A DNA stretch of 30,405 bases from an uncultured Eggerthellaceae bacterium (GCA_934630485.1 CAKTWD010000007.1:1-30405), one strand, 5' to 3'; positions 1-9,241 are shown, counted from the stretch's first letter. Notes: generated by a model from the letters alone, not told the origin. Numbers and translations: made by a program.

Positions 1-255
1 CACTTCGGGGTCGGCGAAGGTGACGACGTCGCCCACTTCGGGTTCACGGATGTAGTAGGAAACCTTTTCGGAAAAAACGAGATCGCCCGTCATGATGGTT
101 TCCTCCATGGAACCCGACGGGATCTGATACGGCTGGAAGACGAAGGTTTTCAACACCCACGAAAAGGCGACAACGAAAACGATGAGGCCAACGGCGCTCA
201 TGATGTTGCGAAAAACGCCGTTTTCAGTTTCTTTTGCGTGGTGACCTGCGTCCAT
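1..255 (-). CDS. lepB: Signal peptidase I, N-terminal part (cut by window edge)
   Basis: Type I signal peptidase, which removes signal peptides from exported proteins at the outer face of the membrane. Only the first 85 residues are present and the gene runs off the left edge. A short charged N-terminus is followed by one membrane segment (about residues 17-37) and then the family signature PSGSME, whose second Ser is the catalytic nucleophile. The following segment (TGDLVFSEKVSYY, then EVGDVVTF) fits the start of the S26 fold. The ATG at 253-255 is preceded by AAGG with suitable spacing. It lies 110 bases downstream of trmD, and the rpsP-rimM-trmD-lepB order is a known conserved arrangement. 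The Ser/Lys dyad cannot be completed because the Lys region lies outside the window. Confidence 0.95.
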   Translation of the reverse strand, partial: MDAGHHAKETENGVFRNIMSAVGLIVFVVAFSWVLKTFVFQPYQIPSGSMEETIMTGDLVFSEKVSYYIREPEVGDVVTFADPEV

Positions 256-365
256 AAATGCCTTGCGAATCCTTGATAGGAACGAAACGAAGAACCTGGC
301 TGCGCTGCAGCCAAGCCATATGCCCGTTAATGATAACGCCTAAAGCGTTGGGCGTGAACCGTCGG

Positions 366-1079
366 CTAAAGATCCAGAAATTCCTTATCCGACTTGGAAA
401 GCTCGACCGATTCCAGCAAATCGGGGCGGAGCTGTTTCGTACGCAAGAGGCTTTGTTGGCGACGCCAGGCATCGACCTTGCCGTGGTCGCCGGACAGCAA
501 CACAGCAGGGACATCCATGCCGCGGAAGCTGGCAGGACGGGTGTACTGCGGGTATTCCAAAAGACCGTCGGCGAAGCTTTCGCCAAGCGCACCGGTTTCA
601 GCACCCAAAACGCCGGGAAGCTTGCGAACAACCGCATCGATGACCACCATCGAGGCAAGCTCACCGCTGGTAAGAACGTAATCCCCCAGCGAAATGACTT
701 CATCGGCCAGCGTGTAAGCGCGCTCGTCGATGCCCTCGTAATGACCGCAGATGAACAAAAGATGATCGTGCTGGGAAAGCTCGCACGCGTACGCGTCATC
801 GAACTTGCGGCCCTGAGGAGCAAGGAAAATGGTATGGGGTTTGTGATCATTCGAACAAATATCGTCGTAGGCCTCGAAAATAGGCTCGCATTTCATGACC
901 AAACCATCGCCGCCGCCGTACGGGTCATCGTCGGTGGTGCGATGACGGTCGTGCGTCCAGCCGCGCAAGTCGTGCGCGCGAAAGTCGAGGATCCCCTTCT
1001 CTTGGGCGATCTTCATCATGGACGAGCCCATGACGGAATCGTACATGTGAGGGAACGTGGAAAGAGTCTCTACGATCAT
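366..1079 (-). CDS. trmD: tRNA (guanine-N1)-methyltransferase TrmD
   Basis: SPOUT-class methyltransferase that makes m1G37 in tRNAs reading codons beginning with C, preventing +1 frameshifts. The 237 residues carry the expected motifs: DPYGGGDG (about 52-59), LAPQGRKFD (about 86-94), CGHYEGIDER (111-120) and SLGDYVLTSGE (130-140), the last two forming the trefoil-knot SAM site. It is slightly shorter than E. coli TrmD (255) because the C-terminal tail is short. It starts 11 bases after rimM ends, so the two are almost certainly co-transcribed. Identification is secure from the motifs and the conserved rpsP-khpA-rimM-trmD order. Confidence 0.98.
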   Translation of the reverse strand: MIVETLSTFPHMYDSVMGSSMMKIAQEKGILDFRAHDLRGWTHDRHRTTDDDPYGGGDGLVMKCEPIFEAYDDICSNDHKPHTIFLAPQGRKFDDAYACELSQHDHLLFICGHYEGIDERAYTLADEVISLGDYVLTSGELASMVVIDAVVRKLPGVLGAETGALGESFADGLLEYPQYTRPASFRGMDVPAVLLSGDHGKVDAWRRQQSLLRTKQLRPDLLESVELSKSDKEFLDL

Positions 1080-1090
1080 ATGGACCCGCC

Positions 1091-1627
1091 TTACAGGGAC
1101 AGCAAGCCGGCAGGAATATGCGTTTCAACGATCTGGGAATCGGCATCGATGCCGACGATGAACTCATCGACCACGGGAATGAGAATATCGTCCTGGGCTT
1201 CAGGGTTGCTGCGATCGGCGCGTTTCACGGACAGCAGCATCTGGCCAGGGTTCTCGATGATCTCGCTGATGTGGCCAATCAGGCCGAACTCGGTATCGAC
1301 AACGCTCCACCCATCCCACGAAACGGGGATCTGGGCGATATAGTCGCGCTGCTCTTGAGTGAGCTGCATAAGGCAGTGGCACCCGGCGAGCATCTCGGCG
1401 GTGTTCTTGTCGGCAACCGAATCAAAATGGACGACGGCAGAATCGTCGTCAAGAAAGCGCACGTCAACAACGACGCCGCGTCTGGGCGCGTCAAGGACAG
1501 GCGGAACGAAAGCGACCTCGTCGCCCTCGTCAAGTAAAAAAGGAAGGTTCGCTGCGGATTTCACAACGAACCCTCCGTCTAGATTACGCGTTTTCGCCAA
1601 TACGGCGACATCAGACCAATTGCGCAT
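1091..1627 (-). CDS. rimM: 16S rRNA processing protein RimM
   Basis: Ribosome maturation factor that binds S19 and helps form the 30S head. The 178 residues match the usual two-domain plan: an N-terminal RimM beta-barrel (VAVLAKTRNLDGGFVV near the start) and a C-terminal PRC-barrel (about 100-178, with FGLIGHISEI and the family-typical DDILIPVVDEFI). Its ATG directly abuts the khpA stop codon with no intergenic base, which suggests translational coupling. It is followed after 11 bases by trmD. Nothing unusual was seen. Confidence 0.96.
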   Translation of the reverse strand: MRNWSDVAVLAKTRNLDGGFVVKSAANLPFLLDEGDEVAFVPPVLDAPRRGVVVDVRFLDDDSAVVHFDSVADKNTAEMLAGCHCLMQLTQEQRDYIAQIPVSWDGWSVVDTEFGLIGHISEIIENPGQMLLSVKRADRSNPEAQDDILIPVVDEFIVGIDADSQIVETHIPAGLLSL

Positions 1628-1882
1628 TTATTCGATGATCTCGACTTCGACATGAGAATTGGTGCGAGAAGCCGCTGCGCGCACCAGCGTGCGGATCGAC
1701 TTGATAACGCGACCCTGGCGACCGATAACCTTACCGGCATCCTGCTCACTAACGTGAACCTCGATGAGGATGGTGCCGTTATCAGTTTGGCTTGAAACGA
1801 TGTTCAGCTGGTCCTCGTCCTCAACAAGAGGGCGAACCAGGCAATCGACAAGCCCGGTCATTTCATTAGTCTGATCAGCCAT
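1628..1882 (-). CDS. khpA: KH-domain RNA-binding protein KhpA
   Basis: A single-KH-domain protein of 84 residues, the usual size for KhpA. The KH GxxG loop is visible as GKVIGRQGR (50-58), followed by the helix IKSIRTLVRAA. In Gram-positive bacteria KhpA pairs with KhpB/EloR and affects cell elongation and division through RNA binding; no khpB lies in this window. It sits between rpsP (4 bases upstream) and rimM (abutting), the standard position for this gene. Confidence 0.94.
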   Translation of the reverse strand: MADQTNEMTGLVDCLVRPLVEDEDQLNIVSSQTDNGTILIEVHVSEQDAGKVIGRQGRVIKSIRTLVRAAASRTNSHVEVEIIE

Positions 1883-1887
1883 GGAAA

Positions 1888-2133
1888 TTAAGCCTCTTCG
1901 TTAGCGTTCTTCCACAGACGAGCAACGGTGTCGGAAGGCTGAGCACCAACGCCGAGCCAGTAATTCATGCGATCGGTGTCGAACTCGACCAAATGAGGAT
2001 GGGTGTTGGGGTTGAAACGGCCAACTTCCTCGATGAACTTGCCGTCGCGGGGCTTACGGGAATCAGCGACGACAACGCGATAGTACGCGTACTTCTTGGC
2101 ACCGTGACGTGCAAGGCGAATCTTTACTGCCAT
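1888..2133 (-). CDS. rpsP: 30S ribosomal protein S16
   Basis: Small-subunit protein S16, 81 residues. The start MAVKIRLARHGAKKYAYYR is close to the family consensus, followed by VVADSRKPRDGKFIEEVGR and FNPNTHPH. The ATG follows a clear AAAGGAG ribosome-binding site. It is the first gene of the rpsP-khpA-rimM-trmD-lepB run. A promoter-like element lies about 87 bases upstream (2220-2248), so this unit is probably transcribed independently of ffh. Confidence 0.98.
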   Translation of the reverse strand: MAVKIRLARHGAKKYAYYRVVVADSRKPRDGKFIEEVGRFNPNTHPHLVEFDTDRMNYWLGVGAQPSDTVARLWKNANEEA

Positions 2134-2219
2134 GAAGACGAACTCCTTTTACTAAAGCTCTTTATTACCAGGTGCAGACATTGACAGCACCTCTTTGCCT
2201 GCGAAAACAGCAATTGCTA

Positions 2220-2248
2220 ATGTTAAGACCTGATCGACGGTTTGGCAA
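2220..2248 (-). promoter_or_regulatory. Predicted sigma-70-type promoter for the rpsP operon
   Basis: On the minus strand, TTGCCA (-35) and TAACAT (-10) are separated by exactly 17 bases, in the 217-base gap between ffh and rpsP. The position and spacing fit a housekeeping promoter with a leader of about 80 bases before the rpsP ATG. This is a pattern match only. No convincing terminator for ffh was seen in the same gap, so read-through from ffh is also possible. Confidence 0.55.
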
Positions 2249-2350
2249 GCAATTTGCCCAATCATTCTAGCTAAGACCCAAGAATAACGTGCAGCTCAAC
2301 GTGCGACTGCGACGAAACTACACAAGAGCGTCCTTCGCTTGACACCATGA

Positions 2351-3775
2351 CTACTGGCCCATCATGTCCTGAATGCGCTTCAAGTCGGCGCGGGAGATGC
2401 CCGCAGGCATACCGGGCATGCGCATACGGCCTGCCTTCTTGCCCTTTTTGCCTTTCTTGCCCTTCTTGCCACGAGGCGGCTCGGCCATGGCGGGGGCCAT
2501 CTTCTTCACCATCTTGCGTGCCTCGGCATACTTTTTCATGAGGTCGTTGACATCATGGACGGTGACTCCCGCGCCGGCGGCGATACGTGCACGACGGCTG
2601 CCGTTGATGACATCGGGCTTCAAGCGCTCTTGCTTGGTCATGGAGTTGATGATGATCTCCATGCGGTCCATGGCGCCTTCGTCAACCTGACCGCTTGCAA
2701 GGGCCTTGTCGCCGCCGGGAAGGGCGCTGACAAGCTTGGAGATGCCGCCCATCTTCCTGATCTGGCGGTTCATGTCCAAGAAGTCGTTCAAGCTGAGGTC
2801 GGCGCGCATCAGGCGCTCTGCAGCCTCGGCTTCTTCCTCTTGCTGCTGAACCTTAACGGCGCTCTCGATGAGCGAGATCATGTCGCCCATGCCAAGGATG
2901 CGCTTAGCCATGCGATCGGGATGGAACGCCTTGAGGGAATCGGGCTTCTCGCCCTGGGAAATGAACTTGATGGGCTTGCCGGTTACCTCGCGAATGGAAA
3001 GGGCGCCGCCGCCACGGGCGTCGCCATCCATCTTGGACATGATGACGCCGTCGAAGTCGACGCGCTCGGCGAACGACTTGGCAACGTTCACGACGTCCTG
3101 ACCGGTCATGGCATCAACGACCATAAGGATCTGGTCGGGCGAGACAGCTTCTTTGATGCGCTCGGCCTCGACCATCATGGCCTCATCGACATGCAAACGG
3201 CCGGCGGTGTCGATGATCACGATATCGCGCAGGCCGTTAATGGCCTCCTGGACACCTTCCTTGGCGATGCGAACAGGGTCGACGCCGTCGCCGCGGTAGA
3301 CTTTCACGCCGATCTCGCCGCCAAGCGTTTCAAGCTGATCGGCTGCGGCGGGACGATAGACGTCGCATGCAACCAGCAGCGGGTTGTGCTTCTCGCTTTT
3401 CAGCAAATAAGCAAGCTTGGCAGCAGCAGTGGTTTTACCAGATCCCTGAAGACCCACGAGCATGATGACGTTGGGGATCTTGTTGGGGGTAAGATCAAGC
3501 TTGGCATCTTCCTCGCCCAAAAGACGCGTCAACTCGTCCATGACGACCTTGATGACGTTCTGGGCAGGAGTGAGCGAGTCAAGGACCTCGGCGGCCATGC
3601 AGCGCTCGGTGCACGTCGTGGTGAAGGTCTTCACCACTTTGAAGTTGACGTCAGCCTCAAGCAGCGCCATGCGGATCTCGCGCATGGCGTCGGCGATGTC
3701 CTTCTCAGTAAGGCGGCCCTTGCCGCGCAGACCCGAGAATACTCCTTGAAGTTTGTCGGAAAGCGATTCGAACAT
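2351..3775 (-). CDS. ffh: Signal recognition particle protein Ffh
   Basis: SRP54-family GTPase that binds 4.5S RNA and signal sequences of nascent membrane and secreted proteins. In its 474 residues I see the N domain, the G domain with GLQGSGKT (108-115), DTAGR (189-193) and SKMDGDARGG (247-256), and a C-terminal methionine-rich M domain (ending MRMPGMPAG...MMGQ). A Gly-Lys-Lys repeat tract (GKKGKKGKKGKKAG, about 434-447) lies just before the C-terminus. Its ribosome-binding site (GAGGAG) overlaps the end of ftsY, 6 bases upstream. Order smc-ftsY-ffh is widely conserved. Confidence 0.98.
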   Translation of the reverse strand: MFESLSDKLQGVFSGLRGKGRLTEKDIADAMREIRMALLEADVNFKVVKTFTTTCTERCMAAEVLDSLTPAQNVIKVVMDELTRLLGEEDAKLDLTPNKIPNVIMLVGLQGSGKTTAAAKLAYLLKSEKHNPLLVACDVYRPAAADQLETLGGEIGVKVYRGDGVDPVRIAKEGVQEAINGLRDIVIIDTAGRLHVDEAMMVEAERIKEAVSPDQILMVVDAMTGQDVVNVAKSFAERVDFDGVIMSKMDGDARGGGALSIREVTGKPIKFISQGEKPDSLKAFHPDRMAKRILGMGDMISLIESAVKVQQQEEEAEAAERLMRADLSLNDFLDMNRQIRKMGGISKLVSALPGGDKALASGQVDEGAMDRMEIIINSMTKQERLKPDVINGSRRARIAAGAGVTVHDVNDLMKKYAEARKMVKKMAPAMAEPPRGKKGKKGKKGKKAGRMRMPGMPAGISRADLKRIQDMMGQ

Positions 3776-3781
3776 GTTTCG

Positions 3782-4720
3782 TTACTCCTCTTCCCCGCTT
3801 TGCCCTTCGCGGCCGAAGTCACCGATGAGGTCGCGGGCATATTCCAATGCGTCGAAGTCCTTAAGATCGTCCATCCCCTCGCCTACGCCGAGTTTCAGGA
3901 TGGGCAGTTGCAACTCATGGGAAACGGCCAGGGCAATACCGCCCTTCGCCGTGCCGTCGAGCTTGGTGATGATCACGCCGTCAAGATCGAGAGCCTTGTT
4001 GAACTCGCGCGCTTGATTCAAACCGTTCTGACCTGTGGTAGCGTCAATGACAAGCACATTGTAGACCGGCACGTTCGAGCGCTTGCGCACCACGTTGACA
4101 ACCTTCTCAAGCTCGCGCATAAGGTCGGCGGAGGTATGAAGCCTGCCGGCGGTGTCGATGAGAACCTTGTCGGCGCCCAGCTCCTCGGCACGCGCGATGG
4201 TGTCGTAGCATACGCTGGCAGGGTCGGCCCCGCGTTCGCGCGAACACATCTCGACATCAGCGCGCTTGGCCCAAACCTCAAGCTGCTCGATGGCGGCAGC
4301 GCGGAACGTGTCGGCACTGCCCAAAACCACGGATTCCCCGCCGTCGTGGAGCTCCTTGGCGATCTTCCCGCACGTAGTGGTTTTGCCAGAACCATTGACG
4401 CCCACGAAAAGAACGACGCTCGGATCGCCGTCGAAGATGCCTTCGCCGCCTTCGACGAACAGCTCGGCGATCTCGTCGTACAGAAGATCGAGAACCGCAT
4501 AGGCGTCGGGCAGCGCCTTCATGGTTGCCTGATCGCGCAGATTCTCGACGATGCGAGCAGCAACGCCGCCGCCCACGTCGGCCAAGATCAGCGTTTCCTC
4601 AAGACCGTCCCAAAATTCCTCGTCAAGCTTCGGACCTCGATCGAGGATGATGTTCATGCGCTCCCGAAACGTTGCGCGCGACCTGGTCAGACCGTCGCTG
4701 AATCGTCCGAAAAACCCCAT
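3782..4720 (-). CDS. ftsY: Signal recognition particle receptor FtsY
   Basis: SRP receptor GTPase that docks Ffh-ribosome complexes at the membrane. At 312 residues it is the short form, lacking the long acidic A domain of E. coli FtsY. A short amphipathic N-terminus (MGFFGRFSDGL) precedes the NG domain, where GVNGSGKT (107-114), DTAGR (189-193) and TKLDGTAKGG (252-261) are visible. The N-terminal helix may serve as the lipid anchor (inference). It begins 9 bases after smc, with an AAGGGG ribosome-binding site at the gene junction. Confidence 0.98.
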   Translation of the reverse strand: MGFFGRFSDGLTRSRATFRERMNIILDRGPKLDEEFWDGLEETLILADVGGGVAARIVENLRDQATMKALPDAYAVLDLLYDEIAELFVEGGEGIFDGDPSVVLFVGVNGSGKTTTCGKIAKELHDGGESVVLGSADTFRAAAIEQLEVWAKRADVEMCSRERGADPASVCYDTIARAEELGADKVLIDTAGRLHTSADLMRELEKVVNVVRKRSNVPVYNVLVIDATTGQNGLNQAREFNKALDLDGVIITKLDGTAKGGIALAVSHELQLPILKLGVGEGMDDLKDFDALEYARDLIGDFGREGQSGEEE

Positions 4721-4729
4721 GTGAACCCC

Positions 4730-7700
4730 TTACTCGGCATTCTCGAGCGCATGCTCGAGCTTCTGGCTGAGAACCTTCGTGACGCCGTCCGCCTGCATGG
4801 AAACGCCAAACAAGACGTCCGCCATTTCCATCGAACGACGCTGATGAGTGATCATTATAAGCTGCGTGGTGCTGCGCAGCGAGTCGATATAAGCCGCCAA
4901 TCGGCGCAAATTGGTGTCGTCAAGCGCAGCCTCCACCTCGTCGAGGATGTAGAACGGCGCCTTACGGATGCGATAAATCGCGAACAGAAGCGCCAGTGCG
5001 GTCAGCGATTTCTCGCCACCCGACATGAGCGACATCTTCGCAATGCGCTTGCCACGCGGCTGCGCCTTCACCTCGACCCCCGTGTGCTCAAGATCATCGG
5101 GGTCCTCAAGCACGAGCTCGGCCGAGCCGCCCGGGAACAGCGTGGCGAACGTCTCGGAGAAGTTCTTGTTCACCTGCTCGAACGTGACAACGAAATCGTC
5201 ACGCATGCGCCTATCGATGATGCGCACGATCTTCGCAAGCGAACGACGGGCCGCTTCCATGTCCTCAAGCTGCGCCGAGAAGTAGTCGTGGCGCTTCTTC
5301 AGAACCTCGTACTCCTTGGCGGCATCGGGGTTGATGACACCCATGTTCTTGATGCGCTTCTGAAGTTTGAAGGACTCGTCCTCGAACGACGGGCGATCCT
5401 CGAGCTTCGGCAGCTCTTGGGCAACCTCAAGCGGCGTGGAAAGATCGTCGACCACAGCCTTCACCGCAGCCTGAACCTGAAGCTCGAGCCTTCCCTTCTC
5501 GACGCGCGTTTGCGTCATGCGGGAATTGGCCGCATCAAAGTTGTCACGAGCGAGCCGCGCCGACTCGCGTGCCATAGCCGCGGTTTCCTGAAAGCCGTTG
5601 GCCGTATCCTCGGAAGCCAAGATGGCCTCGTCGATTGCCCGAACGCGTTCGCGCAGGCTTTGCGAGAGAAGGGAAAGCGTCTCGAGCAGCGGGACGGCGC
5701 GACGCTGAGCAGCACGCTTGCGCTCGAGCGAGACGCGAGACTCGCGATCGGACTCTTCGGCTTGCCTGATATCGCGAAGGCGGGCGTCCACGATGCGCGA
5801 AGCGTACGTTTTGCGCTCGGTGAGCTTGGCAAGCTCGAGCTTGGCGTTTGAAAGCTCATCGTTCAAACGTCCCGCCTCACGGCGAAGCGGAACGACCTTG
5901 TCAAGCGCCTCGGTGTGCTGCTCGAGCGTTTGCGTGCGTTTTGCCTCCATGTCGGCAATGGACGCCTCAAGCGCCTCGACATCGGGACGCAGCTCCTCCA
6001 CCGTCTTGCGCGCGCTGTCATGGCGCGCGTTCACGGATTCGCACTCGCGAACAAGCGCATTCATACGCGATGCGCAACGTTGCTCATCGGCACGGGCGGC
6101 CTCAACCACACCCTTCTGCTTGGCAAGCTCCTGACTAGTTTTAAGGCTTGCCTCCTGGGCAAGACGGTACGATTCCTCAGCTTTGGAAACCGACTCCTGC
6201 GCGGCGGCAAGATGTTGATCCGCCTGCGCAAGCTGACCGGTAAGCTCGGCGATGCGACGTTCACGGGCCAAAACGCCCTCGTTCTCGTCGGCAGCTGCCC
6301 CGAAAACGGAAACCTTGCCCTGCGGCCATACCACGCATCCGTCGGCCGTGGCGAACCTTAAGCCCTTGTCGTCGGAATCATGCAAGGCAAAAGCTTGTTC
6401 GGCGCTGTCGCACAGCACGACATCGCCCAAAAGCGATTCGACGGCACGGGCGGCGTCGGCGGGATAATTTAACTGCTCGATCAAAACCCGGCCGGATTTC
6501 GACATGCGAGCGGGAACATCCTGAACAGAAGCCGGCACAGAACCGTTGCGCCTCCTGAAGACCATCGACACATCGCCTGCGGCGCCCTGCGCCCTCAAAG
6601 CGGCGATGACACAGGACGCAGCCGGCGCATCGGAAACCATAAGGGCCGAAAGATCATCACCCAACAAGCGCTCGACCAGCGACTCAAGCCCGGTGGGCGC
6701 GCCCAAAGCCTGAGCCAGGGGGGCAAGCCCTCCTTCAAGGGACTCGGCGTTGTCCAGAAGCCAAATCAAAGCCGGATCGTCGCTGCGGCTGGCGCGGAGG
6801 GATTGCTTAACCGCCTTGATCTCGGCAGAAAGAACGCGCTGCTCGTCCGCCGCGGCATCACGCGCAGAGCGAGCGGAATTGCGCTCGATGAAAGCGGAAC
6901 CCAGGCGCTCTTGAGCAGCCTTGTCGGCCGCCTGAATCTCTTCTAGTGCAGACGTTGCTGCAGAAAGCGCCTCGGAAAGAGCATCGTGCTCGGCGGTTGC
7001 CTTCGCCAGATCGGCATCGATCTCGGAACGACGCGCATCAACCATTTTCTCTTGGGCGATGCCCGCAGAAAGGCGGTCTTTCATGCCCATGAGCTTACGA
7101 CGCGCCTCGTCGCAATCGCGGTCGAGGCGACGCTTGGTGGAATCAAGCTCGTCAACCGTTTTCTCGAGGGCGCGGCGCTTGTCGTACGTCTCTTGACGGG
7201 CTGCATCAACCCGAGCAACCTTCTGTTGTGCAGCGGCAAATGCATTCTGAGCCTCCGAAAACTGCTCGCGAGCAGCCTGAAGCTCATTCTCCGCCGCCTC
7301 TTTAGAGGCCTTCGCGTTCTCGATGGATAGCGCAATATCGGCTTCGTAGCTTTCTGCAGAACGACGCTTCTCGCGAAGGAGCATCTCAGCTGAATCAAGG
7401 CGCTCGGCCACAGCCGTTGCCTTGCGCTGGGAGCGAGCAAGTTCGCCGGCGTCATTGGCCTTGGTTCGGATGAGCTCCTGAATGTCATTCACTTTTTGTT
7501 CGGCTGCTCCGACTTGCTGCTTCATGTCGGATACTTCGGTTTCGAGCTGCGTTTCGGTTGCGCAAACGCGATCCCAGGAAACTTGCAGGGTACGAAGGTC
7601 GTCAACCGCAAGAGCAAGCTGCACCTCATGCAAACGGGCACTTGCCGCTTCGTAAGCAATCGCGCGCTTGGCCTTGCGCTCGAGCGGCCCCAACTGACGA

Positions 7701-8296
7701 CCGATCTCGGAAGCGACGTCGCGAACGCGGGAAAGATGATTGTCCATTTGCTCGAGTTTGCGCGCGCTTTTCTCTTTGCGCTGCTTGTGCTTCAGAACGC
7801 CCGCGGCTTCCTCGATGAGAGCGCGGCGATCTTCAGGACGAGACTGCAGGATTTGGTCGAGCTTGCCCTGCGAGATGATGGAATGCGTGCCTGTTCCAAG
7901 ACCCGAGTCGTGCAGAATGTCAAGAACGTCCATACGACGGGCGACCACGCCGTTGATCAGGTATTCGGACTCGCCGCTGCGATACATGCGACGCGTGATG
8001 GACACCTCGTCGAAATCGACGGGGAGCGTGCCATCGGAATTGTCAAGAACCAGCTCGACCTCGGCGACGGAAACGGGCTTGCGCGCCGACGAGCCCGAGA
8101 AGATGACGTCTTCCATGGCCTGACCACGCAGATTGCGCGCGTTGCGCTCGCCGAGAACCCAAATCACCGCATCGGAGATATTTGACTTGCCCGAACCATT
8201 CGGACCGACAATCGCAGTGATGCCGGGCTCCAAAGAGAGCACGCTGCGATCGGCGAAAGACTTGAAGCCTTTGAGCGCAAGTGATTTCAGGTACAT
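4730..8296 (-). CDS. smc: Chromosome segregation ATPase SMC
   Basis: Condensin subunit of 1188 residues, a typical length. The N-terminal ATPase half has Walker A GPNGSGKS (31-38). Two long coiled-coil arms flank a central hinge at about residues 515-660. The C-terminal half carries the ABC signature LMSGGEKS (1090-1097) and Walker B YILDEVEAALDD (1116-1127), followed by ITHQ as the switch. No scpA or scpB lies in the window. It starts 42 bases after the rnc stop with an AAGGA ribosome-binding site and precedes ftsY by 9 bases. Full-length and apparently intact. Confidence 0.98.
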   Translation of the reverse strand: MYLKSLALKGFKSFADRSVLSLEPGITAIVGPNGSGKSNISDAVIWVLGERNARNLRGQAMEDVIFSGSSARKPVSVAEVELVLDNSDGTLPVDFDEVSITRRMYRSGESEYLINGVVARRMDVLDILHDSGLGTGTHSIISQGKLDQILQSRPEDRRALIEEAAGVLKHKQRKEKSARKLEQMDNHLSRVRDVASEIGRQLGPLERKAKRAIAYEAASARLHEVQLALAVDDLRTLQVSWDRVCATETQLETEVSDMKQQVGAAEQKVNDIQELIRTKANDAGELARSQRKATAVAERLDSAEMLLREKRRSAESYEADIALSIENAKASKEAAENELQAAREQFSEAQNAFAAAQQKVARVDAARQETYDKRRALEKTVDELDSTKRRLDRDCDEARRKLMGMKDRLSAGIAQEKMVDARRSEIDADLAKATAEHDALSEALSAATSALEEIQAADKAAQERLGSAFIERNSARSARDAAADEQRVLSAEIKAVKQSLRASRSDDPALIWLLDNAESLEGGLAPLAQALGAPTGLESLVERLLGDDLSALMVSDAPAASCVIAALRAQGAAGDVSMVFRRRNGSVPASVQDVPARMSKSGRVLIEQLNYPADAARAVESLLGDVVLCDSAEQAFALHDSDDKGLRFATADGCVVWPQGKVSVFGAAADENEGVLARERRIAELTGQLAQADQHLAAAQESVSKAEESYRLAQEASLKTSQELAKQKGVVEAARADEQRCASRMNALVRECESVNARHDSARKTVEELRPDVEALEASIADMEAKRTQTLEQHTEALDKVVPLRREAGRLNDELSNAKLELAKLTERKTYASRIVDARLRDIRQAEESDRESRVSLERKRAAQRRAVPLLETLSLLSQSLRERVRAIDEAILASEDTANGFQETAAMARESARLARDNFDAANSRMTQTRVEKGRLELQVQAAVKAVVDDLSTPLEVAQELPKLEDRPSFEDESFKLQKRIKNMGVINPDAAKEYEVLKKRHDYFSAQLEDMEAARRSLAKIVRIIDRRMRDDFVVTFEQVNKNFSETFATLFPGGSAELVLEDPDDLEHTGVEVKAQPRGKRIAKMSLMSGGEKSLTALALLFAIYRIRKAPFYILDEVEAALDDTNLRRLAAYIDSLRSTTQLIMITHQRRSMEMADVLFGVSMQADGVTKVLSQKLEHALENAE

Positions 8297-8338
8297 CGAG
8301 GCGGTTCCTTCTGGGTTCAGACGCTGCTTCGCGCAGGC

Positions 8339-9241
8339 CTACTCCGAATCGGGGTTGGCGGCCGGCAGGCTTTTCTTCTTTTTATTGTCGTTACGCTTAG
8401 CGGCCTTCTTCGCCTTGGCCTGAGCCTGGGCGACGGTCTTCTCTGCCTTGGCCTGAGCCTGGGCGACGGTCTTCTCTGCCTTGGCCTGCGCTTTCTCGAC
8501 GGCTTTCTCGGCACGCTCTTGCTCGTCAAGGCCGATGCCGAAGAACTCGCTCAAACGAGCAAGGGTGCTTTTCGCAGCCTGGCTTTCCGCTTCTTTCTTG
8601 GTACGGCCGGTACCGCTGGCCAAGCCGCGGGAACCCGCGAACACCTGCGCGACGAACGTGCGATCATGCGGAGGGCCTTGCGTTTCGATAAGCTTATAGG
8701 TGGGCGTGATGCCATCCTCCTGCAGACGCTCCTGAAGGGCGCTCTTCGGGTTTTCCGGCTCTTTGGCCATGTCGATGCTCATCTTGGGAATGAGCGTGCG
8801 GTCGATGAATTCACGTGCGCAATCGATACCGCCATCAAGATAAAGGGCTGCGACAACTGCTTCGTAAACGTTCTCAAGGGCCGAATGCAGGCCACGACGA
8901 CCTGTGCCAGCCTCAGATGAGCCGAACACGATAAAATCAGCGAAGCCAAGATCGTTCGCGACATCGGAAAGGCTGGTGCCCGAAACGAGAGCGACTTTGA
9001 TACGTGTCAAGCCGCCTTCGTCGAGATCGTGATAACGATGGAACGCGACCGACGCGACGATGGCGCCCAAAACGCTGTCCCCAAGGAACTCAAGGCGCTC
9101 GTAAGAGTATTTGACGGCGCGCCCCTCTGTGGCCGACGGATGAGTGATAGCCGACAGGATAAGCTGCTTGTCATTGAAATCATGCTGGATGATTTTCTCG
9201 GCGCGGCCGAGCTTCACCCGCTGTTCTTCATTCAAATTCAC
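8339..9241 (-). CDS. rnc: Ribonuclease III with Ala/Lys-rich C-terminal tail
   Basis: Double-strand-specific endoribonuclease for rRNA and mRNA processing. I chose the GTG at 9239-9241 (300 residues) because GAGGA lies upstream; an in-frame TTG at 9277 would add 12 residues but has no good ribosome-binding site. The catalytic domain carries ERLEFLGDS (48-56; metal ligands E51, D55) and NVYEAVVAALYLD (124-136; E127). A double-stranded RNA-binding domain occupies about 165-232 (ALQERLQE ... GRTKKEAESQAA). The last 60 residues are a Lys/Ala/Gln-rich tail with 11-residue repeats, absent from E. coli RNase III (226 residues). This tail probably adds nucleic-acid affinity (inference). Confidence 0.96.
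   Translation of the reverse strand: MNLNEEQRVKLGRAEKIIQHDFNDKQLILSAITHPSATEGRAVKYSYERLEFLGDSVLGAIVASVAFHRYHDLDEGGLTRIKVALVSGTSLSDVANDLGFADFIVFGSSEAGTGRRGLHSALENVYEAVVAALYLDGGIDCAREFIDRTLIPKMSIDMAKEPENPKSALQERLQEDGITPTYKLIETQGPPHDRTFVAQVFAGSRGLASGTGRTKKEAESQAAKSTLARLSEFFGIGLDEQERAEKAVEKAQAKAEKTVAQAQAKAEKTVAQAQAKAKKAAKRNDNKKKKSLPAANPDSE
8412..8510 (-). repeat. 33-bp tandem repeat inside rnc (about 3 copies)
   Basis: Three consecutive 33-base units at 8412-8444, 8445-8477 and 8478-8510. The first two are identical and the third is diverged. They are in frame and encode 11-residue units of the type AQAKAEKTVAQ in the RNase III tail. Copy number could vary between strains. Confidence 0.9.

Noticed and set aside
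2434..2475. Short repeats in the Ffh tail as a possible CRISPR or mobile repeat
   Set aside because: They are in-frame Gly-Lys-Lys codons; such basic tails are common in Ffh.
2555..5851. 1098-codon open frame on the plus strand, antisense to ffh, ftsY and smc
   Set aside because: It lies wholly opposite three certain genes. Strong codon bias on the coding strand removes stop codons from an opposite frame; its composition (His, Leu, Asp, Val rich) shows no domain.
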